Source of the DNA: Siphonodentalium dalli
Lineage: Eukaryota > Mollusca > Scaphopoda > Gadilida > Siphonodentaliidae
Direction: 5' to 3'
NCBI GenBank assembly: GCA_032622095.1
Contig: CP136062.1
Span: forward strand, 11,871,710 to 11,935,709
Length of the DNA stretch: 64,000 bases
This document shows, piece by piece, positions 41,070 through 52,515 of this stretch. A model generated the notes under the pieces. It saw only the letters and a list, made by a program, of their open reading frames with translations, made no database searches and was not told the origin of the DNA. The position numbers and the translations under genes were made by a program. Position 1 is the stretch's first letter. Each line of letters begins with the position of its first letter.

Positions 41070-41470
41070 TTAACCCTTTACCCAACAGAACGGCCCTGTG
41101 CCAATGCATTCTCTTATATATGCGAGTCGACCATAGGTCGCCTCGCATATATAAGAGAATGCATTGGCTTAACACATTAAAAATTATAAAATTGTTAAAG
41201 AATGTAAGAAAAAATGGTAAAAAGTGTTAAAAAAAGATTTTTTTTAGGCCAATGCATTCTCTTATATATGCGAGGCGACCTATGGTCGACTCGCATATAT
41301 AAGAGAATGCATTGGCACAGGGCATAACTGTAACTATCACAATGTGCTCAATGAGCCGGTTCCAATGATACCCATATTTCCATGGTTCTATTGAGACAGA
41401 CCGAAGATATTTTAGGCTGTTGGAAGCTTTATTTGGCCGGTTTTGGCCGGTTTGTTGGGTAAAGGGTTAA
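41070..41470. mobile_element. TTAA double-hairpin MITE, family A copy 2 (inverted)
   Basis: It starts TTAACCCTTTACCCAACAGA and ends TTGGGTAAAGGGTTAA. The two hairpins are at about 41100-41168 and 41249-41316. The long arm segment (AGCCGGTTCCAATGATACCC..GGAAGCTTTATTTGGCC) is on the right, so the element is inverted relative to copies 34987 and 50802. It sits 143 bp beyond the SF3A1 stop, possibly inside the distal 3' UTR or terminator region. Confidence 0.85.
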
Positions 41471-41725
41471 CCGTGTTTAACCATGGCCTACATTGACATA
41501 TTACATAACAAACGATTTAACTGAAATTAAACAAAGGACGACATGCTCGGCTATACATTGTAAATGGAAAGTAAACGCCAAAATTTGTGAACATTTGTGC
41601 GACATCAGGGAAATCAGCAAACCTTGCAGCATAATATACCATCCAGGCATATATGGGGACATCGATATATTCTATCCGTCTTATTATGCCCCCGACTTGA
41701 AGTCGGCGGGTATATAGTCGACGTC

Positions 41726-42172
41726 TTCGTTGACCTTATTCTGCAAACGACAGACACACTATTTGCAGACTTGACAGCGGGCTAGCATCACCAAATTCAC
41801 CCTCTGGGGACCTTATTCTGCTTAGAACTTGAGATACGTGCCTTATAACTTCTGCTTAGGCCTCATCTTCTGGGAATTATCTCTAGTATCAAAATAACAT
41901 TGTTTTTAGTTACGTTTTCCCTTTGTGGAAGTTTCTATATCCCCTAATTTGCAGAAGATAAAATGCATAATCGAGGTGCCCAATGGGTGAACATCATCAA
42001 CTTCAACTGGGGAACTTCAATCTGATCCTAGGTCTACCATAGCAGTTGAGGGCCTAAGCATAGGGCCCAGAGGGTGACTTTGGTGATGCTAGCCTGCGTC
42101 ATTAAATTACCCTATGGGGACCTTATTCTGCAAACGACAGACACACTATTGGCAGGCTTGACAGAGTTTTAT
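41726..42172. mobile_element. Long-form fold-back MITE family B
   Basis: Outer arms CTTATTCTGCAAACGACAGA..CACTATTTGCAGACTTGACA (left) and ACAGACACACTATTGGCAGG (right) bracket the landmarks ATTCACCCTCTGGGGACC, CTTAGGCCTCATCTTCTGGG, GCATAATCGAGGTGCCCAAT and GCCCAGAGGGTGACTTTGGT. This is the about 450-bp form with an internal segment not present in the 151-bp palindrome at 35778. Confidence 0.72.
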
Positions 42173-42446
42173 ATTTACACCGATTCTCATTCAGAGCCTC
42201 AACGCTCTCAGTATTTCATGTACATTGATCATTGAATCCCAATCGGGAACCTCACACTCAGCATTTCATGTACATAGATTATTAAACCCACAGTGAGCCC
42301 TAATATTTTTTACCTTAGCATTGTTCAAACGAAAAATTTAAGTTTGTGTTCCTCCAATCGAGGTCATATTCATAAAAAAGTGGAAATGTTATGTATTCGT
42401 GATTCAATTTATTCATAAAACTGATGCTGACATTTGGTCACAAATA

Positions 42447-42532
42447 TAAACATGATCTACTATGTACTATATTATCAAATAACGAAGCGTAAACATGATC
42501 TACTATGTACTATATTATCAAATAATGAAGCT
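42447..42532. repeat. 43-bp direct duplication
   Basis: AAACATGATCTACTATGTAC followed by TATATTATCAAATAA occurs at 42448 and again at 42491, an exact 43-bp period with two copies. Nothing else is visible from 42173 to 42960 apart from A/T-rich sequence and one earlier monomer of the next repeat near 42634. Confidence 0.85.
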
Positions 42533-42967
42533 TTAGTAGATCGTTACAAATGTATATAAAAGCTGCCTACATATGTGATTAGCGCCTTGTAGAAATAACC
42601 CTTCAAGAATGGGAGATGAATTAGAAATAGATCATGTGGACTGGAATTTGAAACTGACTATAATTGCTTACCGGTACATGCTTGTTGTGGAATTCCCTCC
42701 TTATGTGAGAAGCATCCCAATATGTTGGGTATATATAAAAAAAACAATAGTAGTAAAAACAATTCTGATAAAACTATCATACTGATAGAAGAGTTGACAA
42801 AACTGTGTTTGTGTATAGTAAAACATAGGAGCTTTCTGAAATGAGCTCATATATGTATACATATATATATTTTTTTTTAATTTGCATTTTGGTAAAATTG
42901 TGTCTTTTTGACAAGACTATTTACAAGCAATTGTCAATACCTGCACAACTCGGTTTGTTTGCTTAGT

Positions 42968-43195
42968 TATAACTAGATCATGTGGACTGGACATAGAAAC
43001 TGACTATAATTAGATCATGTGGACTGGACATAGAAACTGACTATAAATAAATTAGACCATGTGGACTGGAAAATTACTTTTAACTAGATCATGTGGCCTG
43101 GATGTTGATTGAATACAGAAACTGATTATACTTAGACAATGTGGACTGGATATAGAAACTACTATAAATAGACCATGTGGACTGCATATCGAATC
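42968..43195. repeat. Degenerate minisatellite, ATGTGGACTGGA motif
   Basis: About six irregular units (33-45 bp) share TAGATCATGTGGACTGGA and ATAGAAACTGACTATAA. The first two are nearly identical; later units have indels and substitutions. A lone related monomer is at about 42634. Confidence 0.8.
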
Positions 43196-43305
43196 TTCTA
43201 CAAATTCTCTCATGTATTTTTTCATGTCACTGAATTTGTAAAATAAATATTCTCTCTTCTGTGTGATTCCATGTTTTCATAGGAACGACATTTCAGATGT
43301 GTTTA

Positions 43306-43475
43306 CATCTATATGGAATTATGACCCCTTTCGGCCCTCCATACTATATGGGATACTAAATGGATGGAGGCTCGAACGCAAATTTAAATACATCTATATG
43401 GGATTATGACCCCTTTCGGCCCTCCATACTATATGGGATGCTAAATGGATGGAAGCTCGAAGTATTGTTAACATT
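43306..43475. repeat. 85-bp direct duplication
   Basis: CATCTATATGGAATTATGAC..CGGCCCTCCATACTATATGG..GGATGGAGGCTCGAA occurs at 43306 and 43391 with few differences. Confidence 0.85.
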
Positions 43476-43594
43476 TTATTTAATCAAATGATTCATGACG
43501 TGAAAATGAATAATTCTACAAAATGCCCAAGACAAGACCACTTAAGTTTATCACTTGTTCCAGATGAGAACATATTTGAGAAGCCAAGTGCACA

Positions 43595-44062
43595 TTTTAT
43601 AGCCAATTAAGCTTAAGTGTTAAGTGTTAATCATAATGCCATTATGCTCAAACGTAATTCAGATTTCCATTACACTTCAGCACAATGGAATGTGAATTAT
43701 TTTTAAGTGTAATGACATTACACATAAGGCTAATTCAAATTCCATATCTCAAGACTCCCCTGGAGCTGAAATTGATGCAGCCAATTACTGATGCTAGTAA
43801 CTGATGCTAGTAATCTGAATTACGCTTAAGCATAATGGCATTAAGCGCAACGGCATTACGCTTAAGCGTAATGAATTAGCTTAAGTGTAATTGGCTATTA
43901 AATGTGAATTTGGCCTCCCGTACCTTAGATGATACCATTATATGTAAGGTGGTAAGGCTATGAAAACCTATCTTGCTCTTACGCATAATGCTTAAGCGAA
44001 ATGACATTACATATAAGCGTAATTGAGTTGTGAATGAGGCAATTATGCCTAAGCATGAATTA
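43595..44062. repeat. Array of short palindromic CTTAAGCGTAAT motifs
   Basis: Many variants of AAGCGTAATG/CATTACGCTTAAG alternate in both orientations (for example around 43610, 43690, 43820-43885 and 43985-44035), so that almost any pair can base-pair. Unit spacing is irregular, and TGCTAGTAACTGATGCTAGT is doubled near 43793. No reading frame is recognisable. Confidence 0.65.
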
Positions 44063-44276
44063 AATGTGAAATTGGCCTCCCATATACATCTATATATTAC
44101 TCTGATGGCTTCAATATACTTAAGATTATGCGCAGGTCCAGGTTGCTACCATGATCGAGTAACTTTATAACCCTGTGGTGACCCCAGTAGTGTTCTTTAA
44201 TGTGCACATATCGAGGTGCATACACGGCCCGGATCAGTCATTAATGTCCACGCCTGATCGGACAGTGTACTGCACC

Positions 44277-44700
44277 CTGGCAAACATTCACCAAGCTGAC
44301 GGTCTCGGACAAAATTGAAGATGAAGATGGATAACTCTAAAATCAAGTGGCTTTTGGTGTTAGATATTTGACAATCTGGCCACAGTCAATTGTAGTATAA
44401 AATTGCCCATAACCTGTTATTTATCAACATTTTGTTCAACGAAATTTTACCGGTTTATCAAATATCTGAAACAAAAAAGCCACTTGATTTTAGAGTTATA
44501 CATCTTCATCTGCTCTTTGGTACGAGACTGTCGGCTTGGTGAATGTTTGCCAGGCCGCCAAAAATTATTGGTGGTGAAAAATAATAATTTTTTTATATCT
44601 GATCACTCTGAGCTTTGATGGGTGGGTTCCCCGACTTGAATCAAATAGTTTTGACCCCCGAAGCCAAGGAAATAGTAATTTGCAAGCATTAATTTGGATG
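44277..44700. mobile_element. Fold-back derivative of MITE family E
   Basis: A large inverted repeat has outer arms GGCAAACATTCACCAAGC (left) and GCTTGGTGAATGTTTGCC (right). Inner arms are GATGAAGATGGATAACTCTA and TAGAGTTATACATCTTCATC, followed by AAATCAAGTGGCTTTT and its complement. The segment to about 44700 (CTGATCACTCTGAGCTTTGA..GAAGCCAAGGAAATAGTAAT) matches the family-E elements at 35941 and 57410. The interval 44063-44276 shows nothing recognisable. Confidence 0.7.
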
Positions 44701-44742
44701 CTTTCATGATGGGAGCTTCCTGAATTTTTTCGAAAACCCTAT

Positions 44743-44798
44743 GCCAATGCATTCTCTTATATACCATAGGTCGCCTCGCATATATAAGAGAATGCCTA
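44743..44798. repeat. Truncated family-A hairpin
   Basis: GCCAATGCATTCTCTTATAT followed directly by ACCATAGGTCGCCTCGCATA and TATAAGAGAATGCC. The left arm has lost GCGAGTCG, so the hairpin is shortened. Confidence 0.8.
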
Positions 44799-44865
44799 AC
44801 AATTTATTACAATTTTAATAATTTTTCTTGTATTCTTTAACAATTTTAAAATTTCACCCATACAG

Positions 44866-47040
44866 AGCCCCAGACAAACATGAGCAGACAACACTCTTCT
44901 ATATGCTTCTATATATGTGTGGGGCTCCCTGCAGGGTAATGGATTTTTTTTTATTTTATGTCCTAAAAATTGTAAGAAAAATTTATAAACAAACATTATA
45001 AAACATTGTTAAGCCAATGCATTCTCTTATATATGCGAGGCGACTCGCATGATCGACTCACATATATAAGAGAATGCATTGGCACAGGGTAACGAGAGGC
45101 CGATCACGATCGGCAGATGTTTAACCCATACCTTGGCGATTAGCTATTTTTATAAATTTTATAAATCCTTACACCAACCTTTTCATGAGTGCAAAAGTTT
45201 CAACAATTCACACTTTATCACATTGTGTCAACAGGATTGGTGGAGGATGTTAATATTTTTAAGCAAATAAACCAAATGACCCTCACTATGCAGGTTAGGG
45301 GTGTGTTCTTGTCAACTATGCCAAGAACTACATGTATAAACATAGTCAATGGAAATATTTGAGTTATCAAATCGGATAGAATAGGGTTAATCTTACCCAA
45401 ACTAATGAACTGATAAACACAAAATAGTCTATACAAAGCATGTCATTGGATTTAGAAACCCATACAATAAGTCAGTCTCAAGAATACCAGCACCATTAAT
45501 ATTACCCTGGAGCCCAAATGCAACTGAGGGAATTTCAAAATAAGACATTTCCTCTAATGATGAATATATAATTGGTGATTTATTGAAACCCTTACTGAAC
45601 CTGGATCAAAGTGAAAGGGATAATATTATATCTGTCAATCGCATAATATGTGTCTATGGAATGGTTTAATTTTAATCCCAAATCCATGCAAACCAAAAGT
45701 ATATCACCATCAACCTGGACATAATATAGGAGAATGATCAAACGAAAAGCTTCAAAACCATATGATGTGTGGAGAGGGTTAATCATTTGCAATGACATCA
45801 CATCATGGAACTGAGGAATGTGTGGATTAATTTTTGTCTAAGATAAGACAACAGTGTATGTAGACAACAATGTCTGTAAAACATCCCTACAAATTAAGTA
45901 ACAATGGACTATTCCAATTTAATATTTTAGAATAGGTGTCCTATAGTGTTTACATAAACTTTAGTAATGAACCTGTTTCAGCAAAGGGGTTAACTTAATA
46001 TTGCACAGAAAACAGCACTCCACCAGATAGCCATCAATCAATTTGACATTAATATGATAACAAATCCTGCCAGCCAGGAGTACCACTATCAGGCTTTATA
46101 GCATGTCCATAGACATAGTGATAATTAACTCATTTCAATAACACATGGTCTGCCAGATATGTTCTCTTAAAATTCCCAGCAGTAATTATTTGAATTATAA
46201 AGGGTCATAACTCTGTTAAAATATATCGGATCAAACCCATATTCGAACTCGATCTGTATTTAGGGGTGATAAATTCATATATCAAATTTGGTGCTGATCA
46301 GATGAAAAATGTTTTGAGTCATAGCAGCTTGGGTGAATTCTAAGTAAACATAAGAGTGAAAAGGGTTAATTAAACAATACCAAAAACCATACAGACTAAG
46401 AACGTGCTAAGAAAAACCTAGGTAAGAAATATGAGGCAGATCAGAAGAAATATGTTCAACTTATTGCATTGGATAGCATGTGTGTAAAGGGTTAATTATT
46501 TTCTAAACCGATCAACCAATCAATACCAAAAACTATACAGATGAGGGGCATGTCATCATAAACCTGCATATCAAATATGAACACAATCGGACAAAATATA
46601 CTTTGGTTATAGCATCGGATTTTTGTTTTTTTAATTTTATTTTCGAAAAAGGGTCATAACTCCTTTAAAATAAATCGGATCAAACCCATATTCGAACTCG
46701 ATCTGTATTTTGGGCTCTGAAACTCGCATACCAAATTTGGTTCCAATCAGATTCAAAATGTTTGAGTTATGGCAGAATGCGTTAATTCTAAGTTGAAAAA
46801 GGGCCATAACTCTGTAACAAAATCTCGGATCACGAACCCAAATTCGAACTCGATCTGTATTTTAGGCTGAGAAACCCATTTGGTTTCGATCGGATAGAAA
46901 ATGTTTGAGTTATCGCATTACTCGTAAAGTGTCTACGGACAGACAGACAGACAGACAGACGGACAGACGGACCAACGACGAGTGGTCAATCCGGGCAACG
47001 ACACTATGTTTACCATACTATGGTATGGGTAAACATAAAA
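44866..47040. repeat. 2.2-kb dispersed repeat, copy 1 of a direct pair
   Basis: It is homologous to 54825-57066 in the same orientation. Shared landmarks in order are a family-C hairpin (CCCATACAGAGCCCCAGACA..GGGGCTCCCTGCAGGGTAAT), GAGGCCGATCACGATCGGCA, AAGAATACCAG.ACCATTA, GGAATTTCAAAATAAGA, AACCTGGACATA, CATAACTCTGTTAAAATATA, a (GACA)n stretch at 46930-46970 and ..TATGGTATGGGTAAACATAAAA at the end. It contains an extra family-A hairpin (45013-45089) absent from copy 2. There is also an internal duplication of the TCGGATCAAACCCATATTCG / AACTCGATCTGTATTT module (46228, 46672, 46830). It is non-coding. Confidence 0.8.
45013..45089. repeat. Family-A hairpin inserted in the 2.2-kb repeat
   Basis: AGCCAATGCATTCTCTTATA..CGAGGCGACTCGCATGATCG..GAGAATGCATTGGCACAGGG interrupts the alignment to 54940, where TTTATAAAACGAGAGGCC is continuous. 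A single hairpin can therefore sit apart from the full MITE. Confidence 0.8.
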
Positions 47041-47122
47041 ACTGCTACAGAAGAGTATGAGATATAATTCCTGGATTATGCATCTTTAATAAATTATTCT
47101 TGTTTATATTTCGAAGTCTTTT

Positions 47123-48425
47123 TAGCTCACCCGAGACGAAGTCTCCGGTGGAGCTATAGTCATCACTCCTCGTCCGTCAATCTGTCCATCCGTCAACAAA
47201 TTCTTTGAACATCTTCTCTGGAACCATAAGACCGAATGGGTTCATATTTGGTGTGGATGTTCCCTAGGTAACTCTCATTCAGATTTGTTCAAATGAGGTC
47301 ACTGGGTCAAATAGTTGCGAAACCAGGGCCATAACTCTATTCCTCCATAGTAATTCTTAGGCCAAATGGGTTCATATTTGGTATGAAGGATCTTTGGGTG
47401 ACTGGGGTTCAGATTTGTTCAAATGAGGTCTCGGGGTAAAATGTGGGCAGGGACATAACTCCAAAAAATATTTAAAAAAAATAATTTATTAAACTCCATG
47501 GTCCATTTATTCAAGTTCACTGCTTCTGCCACCCTGGTCCCAAAAATAATATTTACTCAAATTCTGAACAGAGAATCATTAGTAAGAACCATTTACTTTG
47601 GTTCTAACTGTATGCAGGGTATGCCTACACATGTCAAGTGAAATCTGACATTTGTATAAACATTCCCTGGAGATCTGCTAGAGGTCATTAATTCCCTATT
47701 ACAACAACAATTTATCTCATGTATTGTTCACATCTTTCAACAGGACATTTAACACATTTATCAGGGTCACCAGGTCAAGTAGGTGCAAGGCCAGTACATT
47801 ACTCTTTTTCTCCATAGTAATTCATGATATGTCTTCTATGCAATAATCAAATGGCCTATTTGCTTATATTTGGTATGAAATTACCTTGGGTGACAGATTT
47901 GTGAAAATGTGATCACAAAGTTGAATAAGGGCAGAGCCACAGACATAACTATTTCACCACATAGTAATTCTTAAAATATATTTGCAAGAGCCAAGAACTA
48001 GTTGGATTATTTAGCATGGAATGTTCTTGTTTGACCGCAATTCAGATTTTTTTTTAATGGGGTCACCTGGTAAAATAGGGGCCAAGCGAAGGACAGTTTC
48101 ACTCTTAATATGCTTCCTTCAAAAGGACCCATCAGGTCTATTTTACTGATATTTAGTATGAAGGGTTTTTTGTTGTGTGGGATTCAAATTTATTCAGATG
48201 GGGTCACCAGGTTAAATAGGACGGGACCAGGGACATAACTATATGTCTCTTTAGTAATTCTTAAAATGTCTTCTCAAGAGAGGTTGGACTATTTAGCTTT
48301 CATATACTTGGAGGATCCTTTAGTGACTGAGATTCAGATTTGTTAACATGAGGTCAACATGTTAAGAAATGACGGGGCTATGGGGAGTTAACACTTTTGT
48401 GTCTAATAAATCATTGAAATACAAA
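47123..48425. repeat. Dispersed invertebrate repeat with internal ~150-bp degenerate units
   Basis: It begins TTTTTAGCTCACCCGAGACG AAGTCTCCGGTGGAGC, a short hairpin head. It then repeats a module containing GGTTCATATTTGGTATGAAG, CAGATTTGTTCAAATGAGGT, CA(C/G)TGGGTCAAATA, CAGGGCCATAACT and TAGTAATTCTTA about five times with growing divergence. From memory, AGCTCACC(T/C)GAG-headed repeats are common in mollusc genomes. That is unverified and is the main phylogenetic hint here. Confidence 0.7.
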
Positions 48426-48954
48426 ATTCATTAAATCATCTACCTTGGACCTACCTGACTGATTAAATTGACATACATGTATGGTGTTTTGGGTCCATGG
48501 ATAATTGGGCTTCAAACATGTCTAAATGGTTTAATAAAAAGGTGCTTGTGAGATTGTAAATTTCAAACAATTGAGAAAGTTTGAGATGTTGGTTGTGAAA
48601 TTCCAACCTAAGACTTGGGAGTCTGGACGGCCTTGTTGAGCTGGAGGAGGGGGTGATCAGTAGTGTATAGTACGTAATTTCAAGGTGGATATTCACCATC
48701 TACATACATGAAGCCTCTCTAGCCACATATTCTGTTTAGATCTACTTCTTTTAAAGTTATTATGAAAAGTTCTGACTGTTGTGGTCTCCAGAGTCCCAGT
48801 CTTATCAGTCGTTGCAGTCTGGTGAGCGACCCCACAGTCATTGACTGTCTTGTATGAATCAGTTCGGACGTCCACAAAATGTCGGTAAAATGTCACCGCT
48901 GTGTAACTGGAGATAAATCCAAGATGGAGTTTAGGGACACAAGTAAGATCTCTC
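48426..48954. other. Unassigned intergenic sequence
   Basis: The only frames are a 67-residue one at 48693-48896 and a 78-residue one at 48463-48699, both on the - strand, with no recognisable motif. No repeat family is visible. Confidence 0.5.
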
Positions 48955-49035
48955 CCCCTATAGAGAGCCCCACATGGACCAGAGCAGATGGCACTCAGTA
49001 GTACATTCTTCTTTCTCTGTGAGGCTCCCTATGGG
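48955..49035. mobile_element. Family-C hairpin (GAGAGCCCCACA / GAGGCTCCCTATGGG)
   Basis: CCCTATAGAGAGCCCCACAT..GACCAGAGCAGATGGCACTC..TGTGAGGCTCCCTATGGG has the inverted structure of family C, which typically reads AACCCATAGAGAGCCCCACA to TGTGGGGCTCCCTATGGGTT. The left terminus is decayed. Confidence 0.7.
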
Positions 49036-49292
49036 TGTACTCTTTCCGGAAAGGCATTAAAAAAAAATTATCTTGCATATTTCAAATATTTACAAAGATA
49101 GCATAATTTTATAAACTTTTTAAATTAAACAAATCAGTTATATACAAATTATTTTAGATATACACAAGATCATTGGCGTCCAAATCGAGGGACACATGCA
49201 CACTCAAGAATGGAATATATGTCATCAATATGGCATCCTTTTCCTTAACATTTTCATGACGGGAGCTGAGCTGGTGCAGCATTAAAGATCAT

Positions 49293-49502
49293 TTGCGTGT
49301 ACATTCTCTTATATATCTGAGTCACCCATAAGGAGCCTCGCATATATAAGAGAATGCACTGGCCTACAATATCAAGATAAATATTGTTGAGGTCCCAAGA
49401 GGGTGAATTTGGTGATGCTAGCCCCGCTATGTGGGATAGCATCACTAAATTCACCCTCTGGGGACCTCATCCTGCAAATGACAGACACACTAAACTCAGG
49501 CT
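49293..49502. mobile_element. Family-A subfamily hairpin followed by family-B MITE
   Basis: 49293-49363 is a diverged hairpin (TACATTCTCTTATATATCTG..CGCATATATAAGAGAATGCA) with loop CACCCATAAGGAGCC. 49389-49500 is a family-B palindrome (GGTCCCAAGAGGGTGAATTT..GCCCCGCTATGTGGGATAGC..TTCACCCTCTGGGGACCTCA). The interval 49503-50427 shows nothing definite beyond TTAACCCTTTGGCGAGTAGA at about 49671 with a doubled TAGAA(T/C)GACATA(A/T)ATGTCGT. Confidence 0.7.
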
Positions 49503-50427
49503 TACATTACAAATCTTAGACATTTTACTTTTTATTTTGTTGGATGTGCTGCCAGAAAGAGACATCTTTATTAACTAAAAATGTTTTAATGGACGCCATT
49601 TCAATGACATATATTCCGGCTCAGCGACATTCATTCTTCATCAATCGAGACCATGAAAACGGAGAATCATTAACCCTTTGGCGAGTAGAATGACATAAAT
49701 GTCGTCTATCGGTTGAGGAGTAGAACGACATATATGTCGTTTCAGGAAGAGTTATTTTATGTAGACATAACTTCAATAAATCATCTGATTTATAAATGAT
49801 TTTTATCACATAATTTGGCCATAAAAGCAGTTTCATAATTATTGGTAATAGACACGTTTAATATCAGCGCGTGCGATGACGTCACGGCGTTCTTCAAATA
49901 ACTTGCGATCGCTGTAGTTTATGATTGTTGTTTTCGATGAATATTTCGCGTTGCTTCGGGTTTATTTGATCATGTGATAAAAGGTATCTCACACTCGTCC
50001 TATTTTATACGTAATTTATCAACCTCAAAATAAATACTTGTATGTGGTAAATTGTATGAAGGAGCGAGGCTTTTTTTCCCATTTGTTTTCAAGAATTCTA
50101 CAAAGTAATGGATGCATAGTTACATGTATTAACCTTTAACTTATCTTAATATTAACTTATCTTAATATTAACTTTTCAATGATTGGAGCTTCATAACAGG
50201 AAATAGTGCCATGTGAACTTTGACATCTGGTTTGTCGTCTGTTTACAAATATACGCCTTTAAATGCGTGAAAGAGTCTTTATTTATCTGGGACTATTTCT
50301 TTAAGCTGGCAAACAATCCATAGTTACTTGAAACGTGATTGCAGGCCTTATAGAAGCCGATGTTAGTTTTCACGTCCCATTTGTTGATTTAAGTATGTTT
50401 TATCGAGGTTTTGGATAATGTAATAAA

Positions 50428-50545
50428 TAGAATCTACAACTTGTCCCCAGTTTATAGCGGAATTTACAAAACTCGTCCAGTAAATTAGGTCTGGGAGACC
50501 TAATTTACTGGACTCGTTTTATAAACTGAGGACTCATTGTAGATC
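50428..50545. mobile_element. Small fold-back element
   Basis: It is a palindrome with inner arms GTCCAGTAAATTAGGTCT and AGACCTAATTTACTGGAC around GGG. Outer arms are GAATCTACAA..GTCCCCAGTTTATA and TTTATAAACTGAGGACTCA..TTGTAGATC. No copies of this family are seen elsewhere in the window. Confidence 0.75.
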
Positions 50546-50608
50546 TATATACAATGTATACACCAGCTGTAGTTATAAGTCACATTTACCAGAACTGATA
50601 ATAATGTT

Positions 50609-50697
50609 TAACCCATAGGGAGCCTCACACGGATGGAAGCATGCACTAGAGAGTGTAGTCTGTTCCAGTCTATATGGGGCTCTATATGGGTTATAAG
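50609..50697. mobile_element. Family-C hairpin
   Basis: TTAACCCATAGGGAGCCTCA..GGATGGAAGCATGCACTAGA..CCAGTCTATATGGGGCTCTA then TATGGGTTA. The inverted termini AACCCATA/TATGGGTT are intact. CATTTACCAGAACTGATAAT, which flanks it on the left at 50583, is repeated immediately to its right at 50700. Confidence 0.78.
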
Positions 50698-50801
50698 TCA
50701 CATTTACCAGAACTGATAATAATGTCAGCAGCATGGTTGAAGATTTAAAATATCGGGGAAAATGTAAATTCTTACTGATATTCAAATGTAAGACGCATTA
50801 A

Positions 50802-51175
50802 TTAACCCTTTACCCAACAAAACGCCCAAATAAAGCTTCAACAGCCTAAAATATCTTCGGTCTGTCTCAATAAAACCATACAAATATGGATATCATTGGA
50901 ACCGGTTCATTGACCAACATTGTGATGGTTACAGTTATACCCTGTGCCAATGCATTTTCTTATATATGCGAGTCGATCATAGGTCGCCTCACATATATAA
51001 GAGAATGCATTGGCCTAAAAAAAAATTCTAATATTTTTCTACATTTGACAATTTTATCATTTTTAATATGTGTTAAGCCAATGCATTCTCTTATATATGC
51101 GAGGCGACCTATGGTCGACTCGCATATATAAGAGAATGCATTGGCACAGGGCCGTTCTGTTGGGTAAAGGGTTAA
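50802..51175. mobile_element. TTAA double-hairpin MITE, family A copy 3
   Basis: TTAACCCTTTACCCAACAAA at the left and TGTTGGGTAAAGGGTTAA at the right. It has the same orientation as copy 1 at 34987. The hairpins are at about 50947-51015 and 51076-51143. The A/T spacer between hairpins is shorter than in copy 1. Confidence 0.87.
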
Positions 51176-51348
51176 TATTCGCCCACTTTGTTTCTAAGAA
51201 ATTGAATATGAGTAAGGCGACTAAATTGAGCAACATATCGTTGGTAGGGTTGTAAAACGTCATTTTGTCCAGCTGTTTTGCTGAGAATTTGTTTTTGTAT
51301 ATTAGGAATCTACAGAATCGATTACATAAAATATTCAAGACTAAATGC

Positions 51349-51432
51349 CAAGTGACATGGTATAGCCTCATTCCATCAAGTGACATGGTATAGCCTCATT
51401 CCATCAAGTGACATGGTATAGCCTCATTCCAT
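51349..51432. repeat. 28-bp tandem repeat, 3 copies
   Basis: CAAGTGACATGGTATAGCCT followed by CATTCCAT begins at 51349, 51377 and 51405. The copies look identical. The following 51433-51850 is A/T-rich and unassigned. Confidence 0.93.
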
Positions 51433-51854
51433 GTCAGTAGTTTCGACCTCCGAGTGGTCGATTAAAATTGGAGTGGTAATAATAGATACCGAAGTTATGT
51501 CAAGATGAGAGGTTTTTGTGCCTCTGAAAAATTAACTTTTTGGTGGATACGACTTTTTAAAAGACCCACCAACGATAAAACATTGAATGTAGGTCCAATA
51601 TGAACCAAGTCATTGACATAAAACAGAAGCAATCTGGTACACAGGCGTCCATGCGAATATTCATTTCCAATCAAACAGAATTTTGAATCAAATACAAGCT
51701 AATATTTTGTTAATCGAATCGAATATTAAATCGACAATCGCCACAGGTTAGATGAGGCAAGAAAGCCAACACATGTTTTTTTTTAAAGTAAGATTTTGGT
51801 TTTGCCGCAAAAAAAAATGTTTATCTTTATTGTTTGAGATATTATTAGTGTGTG

Positions 51855-52160
51855 TAACCCATAGAGAGCCCCACACAGCCTGAAGCAGACGACACTCTGT
51901 AGTGCATGCTTCCATCTGAGTGAGGTTCCCTGTGGGTTAAACATGAAACCTCACATTCCCATAGACAGGAGCAGACGACACTCTGTAGTGCATGCTTCCA
52001 TCTATGTGAGGCTCCCTGTGGGCTAAACATTAAACCTCACATTCCCATAGAGAGCCCCACATAGACAGGAGCAGACGACACTCTGTAGTGCATGCTTTCA
52101 TCTGTGTGGGGCTCCCTGTGGGCTAAACACTAAACCTCACATTCCCACAGAGAGCCGCAT
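51855..52160. mobile_element. Tandem cluster of family-C hairpins
   Basis: Three units of about 100 bp carry CACATTCCCATAG, GGAGCAGACGACACTCTGTA, GTGCATGCTTCCATCTGTGT and GAGGCTCCCTGTGGG(C/T)TAAACA. The first starts at the complete left terminus AACCCATAGAGAGCCCCACA; the last is truncated at AGAGCCGCATATAGACTTGC. Confidence 0.78.
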
Positions 52161-52224
52161 ATAGACTTGCTTACACATTAAACTTTATTTTTGAGGTTTG
52201 AGGTGGGATGCCTTAATTACTGAC

Positions 52225-52515
52225 CAAGCCTGCAAATAGTGTGCCTGTCATTTGCAGAATGAGGTCCCCAGAGGGTGAATTTAGTGACTCTATCCCTCAT
52301 AGTGGGCTATTATGGGAGACATATACTCAGATTTGAAGTTCCCAAATGGTGAATACTGTTATTTACACCCATTGCAAACCTCGATTATGCAATGTGTAGT
52401 CTTCCAATTTGGAGATATAGAGAAACTAAACTGAAAAAGAAATAGAAACTATGTGAAGAAGTTTCTAAAGAAACTTTCCAGATAAAGACTAAATTCACCC
52501 TCAGGGGACCTCAAC
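52225..52515. mobile_element. Long-form family-B MITE
   Basis: The landmarks in order are AAGCCTGCAAATAGTGTGCC, GAATGAGGTCCCCAGAGGGT, TATGGGAGACATATACTCAG, TTCCCAAATGGTGAATA, CCTCGATTATGCAATGTGTA, GATATAGAGAAACTAAACTG, AAACTTTCCAG and TTCACCCTCAGGGGACCTCA. The far right arm is lost. It lies downstream of the - strand gene's stop, within 440 bp. Confidence 0.72.

Noticed and set aside
48463-48896. Two minus-strand frames as exons of the membrane-protein gene
   Set aside because: They lie beyond that gene's stop, have no matching splice sites and no recognisable motif.
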